DNA from: Seiridium cupressi
Lineage: Eukaryota; Ascomycota; Sordariomycetes; Amphisphaeriales; Sporocadaceae
DNA: 64,000 nt
Direction: 5' to 3'
NCBI GenBank assembly: GCA_036674765.1
Contig: JARVKI010000092.1
Location: forward strand, 62,001 to 126,000
Below are positions 11,325 to 22,037 of the stretch, piece after piece. Position 1 is the first letter of the stretch. Every line of letters starts with the position of its first letter. The notes beneath the pieces were generated by a model that saw only the letters and a list, made by a program, of their open reading frames with translations, did no database searches and was not told where the DNA came from. A program made the translations under genes and the position numbers.

Positions 11325-13197
11325 TTATTCCGTCTTGGCGTTGTTCCTTGCACTGGCGTCTGCCGTAGCCATCAAGCTCTTGGGCGCATCATCCTTGGGC
11401 ATATAGAGCTCGACGAATCTGAGGCCCTTGCGCTCATTGAAGTCCTTGTCCGCAAAGAGCTTCTCGATCTCATCCTTGGTCTTGACGACGTACTTCTTCG
11501 CCCCCTTCTTCGCTTGCTGCTCGGCACCGCCGCTGAAGACAGTGACGAGCTCCTTGTAATCCCATTGTACCACGTCGTTGTACTCGGCCTCCATACCGTG
11601 GATGAAACGCTCAATCGTGTAGCCTTCATTGCAGATGACAAAGCTGCAGTCACGTTAGCACGGCTATTCTGTGTAATTTGAATGTGGAGCCAACTTACAG
11701 AATCACATCCAGGTCGTGACGAATTATCGTGCTCACTTCCTGGGCTGTGAGCTGGAAACTGCCGTCGCCCTCGAACAGAATAGTTCTCCTGTTCTGCTGT
11801 GCATCCTTCGCGCCCAGAGCGGCACCCTGGCAAGCACCGACGGCCCAGCCAATGGATCCCCAGAGCACCTGGTTGAGTCCCGTCACGCCCTTCCGGAATT
11901 GCGTATCCCAGATTCCGAAGTTTGCAGTACCTGTCTCCGTAACCACAATATCGTCGTCCTTGAGGAACTCTGTGACACGAGGCCATAACCATTCCTGTAC
12001 AATGGGGCCGTTGTCGCCTAGCCCGCTCGGACGGGTTTCCATTGCCTTGGGGATCTTCTTGACCGTCAGCTGGCCGACGTCGACTTTCTTGATGACTTTC
12101 TGGAGAACACCACGCATCTTTACACCTGGGTACTCGCTGTATCTAACAATGCAGCACGTGCTGTGGAAGTCGATCGTGTTCATCTGGCTCAAGCGGTAAC
12201 TGAATCCTGCCGTGTTGAAATCACTCTTCAGTGCTCCCACGGTAAGAACCAAGTCCGAACTCTCGACGGCCTCCTTGACGGCCGGATGCGATGCATCACC
12301 GGCATATACGCCTCCGAAAGTCTCGTGTGTCTCGTTGATGGCGCCCTTGCCCATGGGTGTGACGAAAACGGGAATCTTCGTTTTCTCAACCAAGTCGTGG
12401 ACCTCGTCGAGGACTCTGTGACGGATCGCGCACGCGTCGACCAACAACACGGGGTTCTTGGCCTGGTGCAGGTACTTTAGGACGACATCAACGACGTAGT
12501 CCTCTCTCTCTTCCTCGTTCTTGGGCTCAGTAAGGTCGATCGGGGTATCAAGTCTGGCGCCCTCAACCTTGGCAGTGACCCGATCTGTGGGCCACATGAG
12601 GTAAACGGGGCGGGACTTGGTGTAGCACTCGCGAAGAGCGTGGTCAATCTGGGCAGCAATCTCTGCCGGGTCGTTGAGCTTGGCCACTTCGCACGACACA
12701 GCCTTTGATATCTCTGCAAAGACGTTGAAGTCTCCGTTGCCGAGCGTGTGGTGCAGAAGCATGCCATTGCGCTGCGAGATTGTGCTGGGACAGCCGACAA
12801 TGTGTACAACTGGCACCATCTCACTGTAGGCACCAGCGATGCCATTGAGTGCTGATAGCTCACCGACTCCAAAAGTGGTGATCAGGGCTGAGATACCCTT
12901 GATACGGGCATAGCCATCTGCTGCGTATGCTGTGAGGAAGGATTAGCACGTGGGCTGGGGAAAGATCAACATTGCAGTGAGGGGTTCGGGGCTCATACCA
13001 GCATTCAGCTCGTTCACGCTGCCGACCCAGTTCAACCCGGCATTGGGCAAGTAATCCAAGGCCACGAGGTTGTAGTCACCAGGTAAACCGTGAACGGAAC
13101 GGACTCCAATCTGGTGAAGACGGGTGAAGAGGTACTCGGCCACATCTACGGGCTTCTGGAGGTTCTTGACCCGAATGTCGAGGGCTGTTTCGCCCAT
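11325..13197 (-). CDS. PDC1: Pyruvate decarboxylase
   Basis: Thiamine-diphosphate enzyme converting pyruvate to acetaldehyde and CO2, the first step of ethanol fermentation, cytosolic. Three exons, 13197-12999, 12929-11699 and 11643-11325 (introns of 69 and 55 nt), encode 582 residues. The first join reads [17 protein letters not shown] and the second [15 protein letters not shown]. Evidence: catalytic Glu63 in SVNELNA, the HH pair in [13 protein letters not shown], and the ThDP/Mg motif running from GDG (454-456) to Asn482. The ATG lies in CGCCCATGG context read on the minus strand. Related indolepyruvate and phenylpyruvate decarboxylases share the fold, but overall similarity favours a canonical fungal PDC. 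The symbol is by family name. It may be glucose- or oxygen-regulated as in other fungi; no element was identified. Confidence 0.93.
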
Positions 13198-14102
13198 GGT
13201 GACGGATGGTGGGGTTGGTGGTGTAGAAAAATCTAAAACACGAGTTCCCAAATAGCAGGTCACGATGAGTAGACGACCTGCAGTTGAGAGTAGCAGTCGA
13301 TAGAGGAGATGAAGGTAATTGTGATGTACAATGAGGAAAGCTCCAAGAATCGTCTGGGAGCAAGGCAAGGAGGCTGTTAATGTATGATCTGCTCCTCCCT
13401 GTCTTTTTCCTCTCGAGACTGCAGGTGGCCCGTTACTCAGCGAAGCTAGGAGCGAGTTCGGTTTCTAGCCGTATGCCCATGCTGCATATGGTGATGCAAT
13501 GGCAGGCTAACAAGTTCGTAGCTGCAGGGAGCCACCCACGCAAGGTTTTGGGCGACGGCATCGAATGGGGCCAAGTTGACAGGCAGGACCCATTCAATGA
13601 GGCACCCTAGACGGCGGCCCGAATCTGCAGGCCACAGAGGCTGAGGGCGTGGGTTGGACGCTCTGCATCAGGCCATTCCTGGTCGAGGGGCAATCGTGAG
13701 ATCCGGCTGGCCCGGGGGCGACCGTTAGCGGGTGCAGGGCCGGCTCCGATCAGCCCCGACCCAGCTGGGCTCTTTGGGCACGCCGCCAGCAAAAAGATTC
13801 TTATCAGATTCATGGCTGCTGTGTCTGCATTGTCCTACTTTACCCGAGGGCGCACCGTGCATCTGGCTGCTACACGAACCCATCCAGTTTATCTGCGCAA
13901 TGCGAAATCAATTCGAGGCGAAAACGGATGCTTCTCGTCCCAATGCCAGCAGTAAACCGCCGCGATAGTGCCACCTCTCGTGAGTCTTCTGATTTGCGGG
14001 TCTACACTTATTTTCTATCTTTGTCACCCGGGGTCTAGAACAACTTGCACGGTTCTGCTTTCCAATGCTTTTTCGACCAGATACGAACACCATCCATGCT
14101 CC
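13198..14102. promoter_or_regulatory. PDC promoter region and F-box gene 3' flank
   Basis: About 0.9 kb upstream of the PDC start and downstream of the F-box gene stop. No open frame or repeat is supported, and no factor-binding site is claimed. Confidence 0.45.
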
Positions 14103-16007
14103 TTAGTCTTCGGGAAACAACTCCCTCATGTTGCTCACGAAAGCACCTTGCTCTTCATCATATCGTCTGAAAAACTTCCCGGCCATGGGAATCAAATCCT
14201 GGATCTCCCTTGGCAGTTTCGTGCCGCCCGATAGATCGAGCATCTCCATATTATCTTCGGCAATGACATGGTGATCCGACCCATCGGTACCCACCATGCA
14301 TCTGTAAAAGGCCTGAGCGGTCCGACTACTTGACCATCCTAAATTATCACCATCCCAGCCCATGGACTCGCTAACGCCATCAACGGACCACCCAAGGATG
14401 ATGCCATGGTAGTCATACCGCTTGTGTTTGAAGACTTGACCAATTCGATACTTTACAGGTACCGGCGTGGTCAGGTCGCTACGACGACGTGGAGCCCGCT
14501 CCGATGAGTCGACCTGGCGGATCTTCTTGATCTGGTCCCGAACTCGTTTGGACGGCAACTCCCATGCGTTTTGTCGACGGCCGGGCGCAGAAAAAGTGTC
14601 GTACATCGGGCAGACGTATCTCTCGACCAGCCAGGCATCCTCTGGGAAGTACTCGTAGAAGTAGTTGATGAGGTCTCGAACATCTTGCTGCCAATCCCAA
14701 CGCACATCCTCGTTTTCGGGCAGTACGGGCACCATCATAATGCTCGCCCAGATCATACTATACAGGGCCGGTTGTAGGTTGCGGGCCCAATCCCCACGGC
14801 GCAGCTCGATCAGAGGAATTAATTCCGCCACGGGCCGTTCGATGGTCCGAAAGCTGGTAAATGAAGCACGAATGTTCTGAGCTGTGCGCATGACTATCAG
14901 ATCCGTGGCATTGGGCACTAGCATGCTGTCCCTGCCAACATGCGCGCCTAGGCGGTAGAGATACGCATGTAATTGCTCGAGAGGAACCTCGCTGTCGGAG
15001 CCATAAGGGTCAAGAAACATCTTCTGTCGCTCTTCCTCATCTTCTCCCAGAGGCTGACCATCAAGCGAGTAGCCTTCGGATGAGAGAACCACGGCGTGCA
15101 CGTGGCTTGGTAGGGCGCAGCAATAAGCTTCGACGCCGATTCTTTCAGCGAGAGCAGAGAATATGGCTGCTGATATGATGGGCAGAGACGGGTGTTGGTC
15201 GTCCTTGAGGGCTCGGCCGATGAGACAATTGCGGAGGTAGCGAAAGGTCTCGGACTCGTTTTCCATGCCGGTAATGTTGTTACGGTGGAGCCACGCAGCC
15301 AGCGCCAGCGCCTTCGCACGGGTGGTCATATTGTCGACACCTTGATGCGCGGTGCGGAACTGGTCGATCAAGTGGTCGAGCAATACGGATATTTCGTCCA
15401 TATCTCCTTCATTATCATGGAGCACGAACATGTCGAATGCGCCTAATGCGCGCTCCAGTTTCATGCCGCATCTCAGGCGCTCGGTGTCGGTCATGTTGTC
15501 GCTGTCGAGTCGCGCGGCATGCTTTTGGTACTTGGCCCATTCCTCGATGGCAATGCTGCGGTGTATGCTATCGAGCACATTGCACGAGTAGAATCGGCGC
15601 GCCAACACATCATCAACGTCCTCGGAAATTTTGCATTGGCTGAGGAGGAAGTCTTTTGCATCGTAGCCGTACTGGCAGATCTCTTCGGTCTTCTGCAGTC
15701 TCGAGACGCGTGATGCGACAATGCCGTCCAATAGGTGGGCGATGCGCCGATTCCGCCGAAGTCGAAGTGTATACAGCGCCTTCCAATCAACGTCGGTGGC
15801 TCTGTTCCGTAGCTTCTTCTGAATGTCATGATCCGATTGCCAATACCTGAAGCTTGTCTCGCAGTAGAACTTCCATAGCAGTTGGGTATCAGCGATGCGA
15901 TAAAATCGTTTCGAAAGTCGGGGTATTGTCGTTAGTGTTTCCTCTGGCGCTAAGTAGGTGAGGATGTGCGAAATAATCTCATCGGGGAGCTCGTTGAAAG
16001 GCGACAT
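14103..16007 (-). CDS. F-box protein with transglutaminase-like and YccV domains (FBXO21-like)
   Basis: Probable substrate receptor of an SCF ubiquitin ligase. Intronless, 634 residues. An F-box opens the protein (FNELPDEIISHILTYLAP, residues 4-50). The centre matches the transglutaminase-core-like (SirB1/TPR-type) segment of FBXO21: LALAAWLHRNNITG and later AERIGVEAYCCALPSHVHAVV (about 234-310). The C-terminus has a YccV/HspQ-like hemimethylated-DNA-binding fold: VKYRIGQVFKHKRYDYHGII through FYRCMVGTDGSDHHVIAEDN (about 517-590). This three-domain order is that of animal FBXO21 and its fungal relatives. Natural substrates in fungi are unknown to me. It is divergent from ApsB, with 962 bp between starts. 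The start is the first ATG, immediately before the F-box. Confidence 0.9.
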   Translation of the reverse strand: MSPFNELPDEIISHILTYLAPEETLTTIPRLSKRFYRIADTQLLWKFYCETSFRYWQSDHDIQKKLRNRATDVDWKALYTLRLRRNRRIAHLLDGIVASRVSRLQKTEEICQYGYDAKDFLLSQCKISEDVDDVLARRFYSCNVLDSIHRSIAIEEWAKYQKHAARLDSDNMTDTERLRCGMKLERALGAFDMFVLHDNEGDMDEISVLLDHLIDQFRTAHQGVDNMTTRAKALALAAWLHRNNITGMENESETFRYLRNCLIGRALKDDQHPSLPIISAAIFSALAERIGVEAYCCALPSHVHAVVLSSEGYSLDGQPLGEDEEERQKMFLDPYGSDSEVPLEQLHAYLYRLGAHVGRDSMLVPNATDLIVMRTAQNIRASFTSFRTIERPVAELIPLIELRRGDWARNLQPALYSMIWASIMMVPVLPENEDVRWDWQQDVRDLINYFYEYFPEDAWLVERYVCPMYDTFSAPGRRQNAWELPSKRVRDQIKKIRQVDSSERAPRRRSDLTTPVPVKYRIGQVFKHKRYDYHGIILGWSVDGVSESMGWDGDNLGWSSSRTAQAFYRCMVGTDGSDHHVIAEDNMEMLDLSGGTKLPREIQDLIPMAGKFFRRYDEEQGAFVSNMRELFPED

Positions 16008-16969
16008 GTTGAAGATGGATTATCGAATAGGTCAAAAGTAGACTTGTAGCAGAGGAGAGGGGGAAATACATGTGCCAAGTGGCTGCATGAAAGGTGATTT
16101 CTGCGATGAAACTCAAAGTGACAAATTAGACCTGTCCGTCGGGGCGCAACTCCGAGAGATTATGCGCGGATCGTGAGATCATAGGGGTCTTGCGCGCAGC
16201 TCGCTTCGGTAGTGTCCCCTTGTCACTTGACCTGACTTGACTCGACTTTCGGCGCTGCTTCGTAGGAGGAAGCGTAGGGCAACAAGAACGAAGAACACTT
16301 CCTACCTTTATACTCGTTAGTTGTCATGAAGGACCCCTACCTTGACGCTTTCTCATGGAGACTATTGCATGCCCGACCACCATTCGGCGATGTAGAGGAC
16401 GAGGAATGCACGGTAAGACGCAATTGATAAGACATGATTGGTGGGTGGAGCATTTTGTCACGATTCTCCCAGATGCGCAACCCCGAGCCCAAGCATTAGC
16501 GGGCTGGCGGTAGGCCTGTAGGCTCAGCTAATAACTCTGCAGGGCTGGCGGCTGGCGGCTGGCGGCTGCTAATGGCGGCGTATCGTTCTGCCACCCCGGC
16601 CCCGCTGGGCCGTTCCATTTCCATTGCCATTCCCCAGCTGCCACGCACTAAAAACGCCCCGGTCGGGATCCACTGATTGGCCAGTGCCCTCAAAGTAAAC
16701 AAAGGTGATTTTTGTGACGGAACGCGCCTAGAGTGGGCATACGGACATCGCGTCACCCCCACTGAAGCCGACTTACACACTCATCTCGAACCCGTTTGTA
16801 TTGGCATTGGCATTTGCTACCTATTTCACCCGAGCCAGGCGTTCTTGGATGGTGTATCTACCTTGCTTTGACTATTCATTTTTTGAATCAATGAAGTGAA
16901 CAACAGAAAACCGAATCGCTCCCTCCCTACCCTCTTTTGTATATCGCAACACATCTCGAGCTGCCCAGC
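16008..16969. promoter_or_regulatory. Divergent promoter region, F-box / ApsB
   Basis: Holds the promoters of two divergent genes. It contains the GGCTGGC array listed separately and a short C/T-rich stretch before the ApsB ATG. Small open frames overlap the array and are not supported. Confidence 0.5.
16543..16568. repeat. 7-bp GGCTGGC tandem repeat
   Basis: Three full copies and a partial copy of GGCTGGC in direct tandem, within the F-box/ApsB promoter interval. Such short arrays arise by slippage. Confidence 0.85.
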
Positions 16970-19900
16970 ATGGTGCAGCACGACTTTGGCGGGCTCGACA
17001 CGCCGCGCACCAACGCTGGAGATGCCACTTACCTGGACCGCCAGCCCGACTTCGATATGACCCAGGAACCTTCCTTCCAGTCACCCGTGAAGGACAACAA
17101 TATACTACACCAACTGCGCAATGGCCGCTCGGGCGCCGTCAACCTCAGAACCCCACGCGCCTCGCGCGCCGCTCTCACAGACAGACAAAACAAACTACCG
17201 CAAGGTATTGGCGGCGCCGAGTTCACACCCATGCTGAAGTCTGCGACCAGAAATAGCGCACGGAAATATGGCAAAGAGAACAGAAACGGCCTAGCAACAC
17301 CCGCGGCTCTGGGCAAGATAGACGAGGACATGGACATGACGAGTATTCCGGTCGAGTCGTCGCTCTACGGCCCTTCGAGAGGCAGCAATTCGTACATGGA
17401 TGCGACACCGATGCCTCACGTGGCAGATGATAGCACCATGGACTCGACTCCCGTCGTACTACCACCACGTCGCGGCGCCGACAGGGGCCCACTCAACGAT
17501 GGGAACCAGCTTTCGCTTCGAGAACAGGAGAACGTCATCGATAGGATCGAGAAGGAGAATTTTGGCCTGAAGCTGAAAATTCATTTTCTGGAAGAAGCGC
17601 TGCGGAAGGCTGGCCCCGGCTTTAGTGAAGCCGCCCTGAAGGAAAACACTGAGTTGAAGGTCGACAAGGTGACATTGCAACGCGACCTGTCCAAGTACAA
17701 GAAGCAGCTGGTCAACGCCGAGAAAGACCTTGAAACATATTCGGAGCAAATTCTTAGCATGCAAGAGAGGGCCAAGAAGAAGTACGCCGACGAAAGCCAA
17801 AAAATTGAGATTGAAAGGTTGAAGCAGGAACTCGAGGACAAAGACGCTGATATCGAAAGTCTACAACGCCAGCTTCGACAAGGCAGGCAGGAGTCTGAAA
17901 AGATCGACAAGCTAGAGGGGGACATTGTTGACCTGGAGGCTGACCTGCGACAAAAGGAGAATGAAATCAATGATCGGGAAGATGAAATTGAAAACTTGAA
18001 GGACAGTGTCGACGAGATGGAAGAGAAATGGAAGTCTGCCGAGGCCCGGATAACAGAGCTCGAAAAGAACGAGCATGCCAACGAGGAACTCCGGGAAGCC
18101 AAAGACACCATCGAGGACCTGGAGATCAGTGTGCGTCGACTCGAGGGCCAGCTCGATGAGATGAAGGAAGATTTGCAGCAAGCCAAGGCCGACAAGGAAC
18201 GTGCTGAGGGCGATCTGGAAGAGCTGCAGGACGAGATGTCCAACAAGTCTGTTGTCACCAAGGGGTTTTCCCGCCAACTGGACGAGAAGGTCGTCCGCTT
18301 GCAAACCGAGCTAGAAAAATCTCAGGAGAAGTACGCTTTTCTCGAGCAGCAAGCAGCCGACAAGGAGAAATACACCAACGAGCTGAAAACAAAGGCCAAG
18401 CAACTCCTGCAGCAGAGGGATTCTTGGGATACGGAACGACAGTCATTGGCTAGCAAGCTCGAGCAAGCCGACAAGGACCTTGGGGCACGTACAGACGAGA
18501 AAAACCTGCTACAGCTTCGGCATGATGCACTAGGCGGCGAGTCTGCGTCATTGCAGAGAGACGTCAGCCGCCATCAAAAGCAGATTGAGCAACTTGGGGA
18601 GAGCTTGGATCAAGAGAAGGCGCACGCCCTTCAGATTGAACAAGACGTTCGAACCCAGCTAAAAGCCGACATTGACCGCCTCAAGGATGAGATATCTGAT
18701 CTTCAAGCTGAAGTCCGCGAGAAGGACAATCTCTACGACAATGACAGCGAGAAATGGGAGAATGAGAAGCACAGCATTGAGTCTGAACGTGATCGGGCCG
18801 AAGAGCGGGCGGCAGGTCTTCAACGGACCATTGATAAGTTGCGTGAACTTGAAGGCTCTCTGTCTGGCAAGGAGGCTAGGCTGCAAGAGGCGTTGAACAG
18901 CGAAACTGAGCGCCACAAGAGTGAGGAGGCGTCTCTGAGCCGACAGATCGATAGCCTTAAGCAAGACTTGGAGACGCGGCAGTCTATGCTCACAGACCTC
19001 CGCGCCGAGGTCAGTACCGTTCGCGAAGAGTTACGCCAGAGTCAGCGAGACTACCAAACCCAAGTGGAGAAGGTAGAGGCTCTTGAGGACGAGGTCGAGG
19101 TCTTGCAGTCTACGTTAGACGATGAGTCTGAACAGGCAAGCAACAACCTTGCTCAAGCCCAGCAAGAGTGTGACGACCTGCGACAGCGTCTGGAAGCGCT
19201 TCGGGAAGATGCTGACAATGCGCGAGCTACCAACTCGGCATCCCAGCAAACCAGCCGCCAGAACTCCGATTCTCTTTCCCGTCTTCAGAGTCAACTGTCA
19301 GATGCAAAAGCCCAGCTCAGTCGCGCAAACAAGGAGAAGCAGTCATTGCAAGACCAGTTGTCCAGTTTCAGTTCGGAACTACACTCTATGCGTGCATCCC
19401 TGGCAGAAGCGACGGCTGAACGTGAGGAAGCAGAAGAAGAGCTTCGCCGCTTCCGTCAACAAGACAATGACACCTATCGTATAGATCAGGAGCGCATTGA
19501 CCTCCGAACTGCCAAAGTCAAGCTCGACAGCGAAGTGCGTCGTCTACGCGAAGAGAACCGCGCTCTCGAGTCTCAACGCGAGGCTATCGAAGCCTCCCTT
19601 GAGGATGAGATCGAAAGGGCCGCTGCCGAGGAGGAACGGCTGAGTCAAGAAGTCCTGTCACTGCAAACTAGGATGCGCCAGTCGAGCGGTAATGAGAGTC
19701 AGGAGCTCACAGCCGCGCGACGCACTATCAGAGATTTGGAACGCAAGGTGGATGAGTACGAGGTACAACTCGCTGCTCAGTCTCTATATCCCAGTGCCTC
19801 AGCAGGCGCCGGTATCGAAGGCAATTCTGAGATCTCATTGATGCGACGCGATCTCTCTTCAGCGCGGCAAAAGGAGCTGGAACTTTTGCAGCGTGAAGTT

Positions 19901-21477
19901 GGGCACAAGGATGTGGTTCGCGGTTTGAAACGACAAATCGCTGACCTTGAGCGTAAGCTTCACGAGGCAGAGATGACCCAGTTGATAAGGTCTCCCAACA
20001 CGTCTGGCTCTGGTTCGGCCTCGGCTCGCAAAAAGGAGATATCTGAGCTCAGGCATCAACTGACGAATGCCAACAAATCTCTTCAAGATATGCGCCAGAA
20101 ACTCCGGAATGCAGAGCGCGCAGCATCCAAGTCGACACCCGGCCAGGACGACATCGTAAGGGAACTGCAAAATCAGCTTGAGGAATTAGAGGACGAAAAA
20201 CTAGCTCTTGAAGATGCCGCGATGGATTCGCAAAATGCCATGGCGAACCTCCAAAGCCAGCACGAAAAGGCGGTGCGCAAACTAGAACACCAGGTCTACA
20301 AGCTACAGCACTCTAGCTCAACGCGCCGGAACAAGGCAACTGATGATAACAACGCCCTTGAGCCTAACGAGCGTCAAGAACTTCGTGCCATGCTTCGCGA
20401 GTCAAAGGCCGAAGTGCAAGCCCTCGAACATGATATCCGACAACAGGCCGCCACGATCCAATCCCGCGACGCTGCTCAGAGGGAGCTTCGAGAGAAGCTT
20501 GAAAAAGCACGCGGCGAACGGGCCAGTTACAAGTCAAGAGTTCGGAAGCTGGAAGACGACTGTGCTCGCCTCGCAGAAGGTGCTCAAAGTGCTATTACCT
20601 GGATCGAGTCCCACAAGGCCTCATCACTTCGTGCATCCACCTCGTCGACATCGTCATTGGCAGCGCCCACTTCAGCGGCCTATGCAGCCGCGAAGGACAT
20701 TGCAGCAGCACATCGCACATCCATCCGCTCAGCCTCGGGCAATTTAGTGCTGGATGTCGTTGACCAGGCAGATCACGAAGCCGTCATCCGAGCAGCAGAT
20801 GAAGCAGCGAGACGGCATGAAAAGGAGCTCAAGGGACTAGCCATGCAGATGGCATGGATGCAAGCACGGTGGGAGAGGGAGGCCAAGTTCAGGAACGACG
20901 GAGCATTTGCGAAGAAGTTCTTGGAGCTGCGGTTGAGCATTGCTGAGGCTTGGTATGTTATTCCCTTTTCATTTGCTATTATTCGTCTCTCTCGTACTTT
21001 TACATGATGCTAACATGACTCGACAACAGCAATCAAGCAGACCTCCGCATTCTCTCCCAGATTCACAAGCAACTGGGTATCAAATCTCCGGAGCGGCTTC
21101 TAGAATCGCACAGAGCGCATTCGTCTTCTAACGTGACCCAGAAAGGCGATGCCTCACAAACCAAAACCCAGCGTAACTTACGGATCTTTGCGACTGTGGC
21201 CAGGGCTGTGGCAAGAATGAGGATCAACGCGAGGGAGTGGAGTAAGCATGAGAAGACGCGCAAGAGATTGGCGGTCGCCTGGGAGGAGACCAAGAAACGT
21301 GAGCCAGTCAGGCGGTGGGAGACTAACGATGATGATACCCCGGAGAGCCGCGACAATAACGGCGGCAGCCATGACGAGGTGGTCATGAAAAGGAACGGAG
21401 AACACAAGGACAGGAGAAGGAAGAGTGGGCGTAACGGCGGCAATGACGAAGATGCCTGCGTGACGTTGGACCTGTGA
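16970..21477 (+). CDS. apsB: ApsB/Mto1-family microtubule-organising coiled-coil protein
   Basis: Recruits gamma-tubulin complexes to cytoplasmic organising centres (septa, spindle pole body outer plaque); Aspergillus apsB mutants are defective in nuclear migration and positioning. Exons 16970-20952 and 21030-21477 (77-nt intron, GTATGT, branch GCTAAC, CAG) give 1476 residues. A low-complexity head of about 175 residues is followed by a centrosomin N-terminal motif 1 (about 180-240; IEKENFGLKLKIHFLEEAL), the gamma-tubulin-complex anchoring element. Then comes about 1,000 residues of nearly continuous heptad coiled coil rich in Glu, Lys, Gln and Leu. The tail (about 1285-1350) reads WMQARWEREAKFRNDGAFAK, then AEACNQADLRIL across the intron, resembling the Mto1/ApsB C-terminal region. 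It ends in a basic RNLRIFATVARAVARMR helix and a disordered end. The start is the ATG at 16970; upstream in-frame codons are TTG. PACT proteins such as Pcp1 are the alternative. Confidence 0.88.
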
Positions 21478-22006
21478 GGTGGAGATGGCATGGAGAAATC
21501 ACCAGTCTTGGTGGACACATGATTTTGGTTTTACGAGCATAGGCGTTCATAAGGCAGCCGATCATGATAAGGATACCGGTTTCTCTTGGGATATAGTTTG
21601 CATTGATATCAAGTTGGACCGGTGCTGCTTATTCCGCACGCATCTTCGGGTTGAGAGTGCGGAAGACGCATTTTAGTTTGAGACAAATCATCGAAGTTCG
21701 CGTTCGGCATGAGAACGGGAATGTCCCGTGCTATCTGATATACGCACCTCGGAAGCCCATGATATTCAATGTAAGCTGATGTAGCATTTCCGTCGGACCG
21801 GGAATCCTATCGCCTGGTGACTTCGCGAATCCTGAGATGGCGCGCCTGTTTCAATTTAAGAGATTTTCATGAATTGCCACGCCCCTTACTTGTCTAACTG
21901 GAGAGTAAGTAGTAAGTAAGATACACTCACACAGCTATCATGGTCGCATTGACTTGGATACTTGCATGCCCTGTACATAAACATATCTTTCTAAGATATA
22001 TCATCC

Positions 22007-22037
22007 TTTTTTTTTTTTTTTTTCTAATTTTTTTTTT
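22007..22037. repeat. Poly-T tract
   Basis: A run of 17 T, CTAA, then about 10 further T, in an AT-rich setting downstream of ApsB. Read on the minus strand it is an A-rich tract, possibly a retrotransposed tail, but no body is recognisable beside it. Confidence 0.8.

Noticed and set aside
17581..18261. Long minus-strand frame (226 codons, Ser-rich) within the ApsB gene
   Set aside because: Mirror of the Glu/Lys/Leu coiled-coil codons of ApsB; such antisense frames are expected there and it has no motif.
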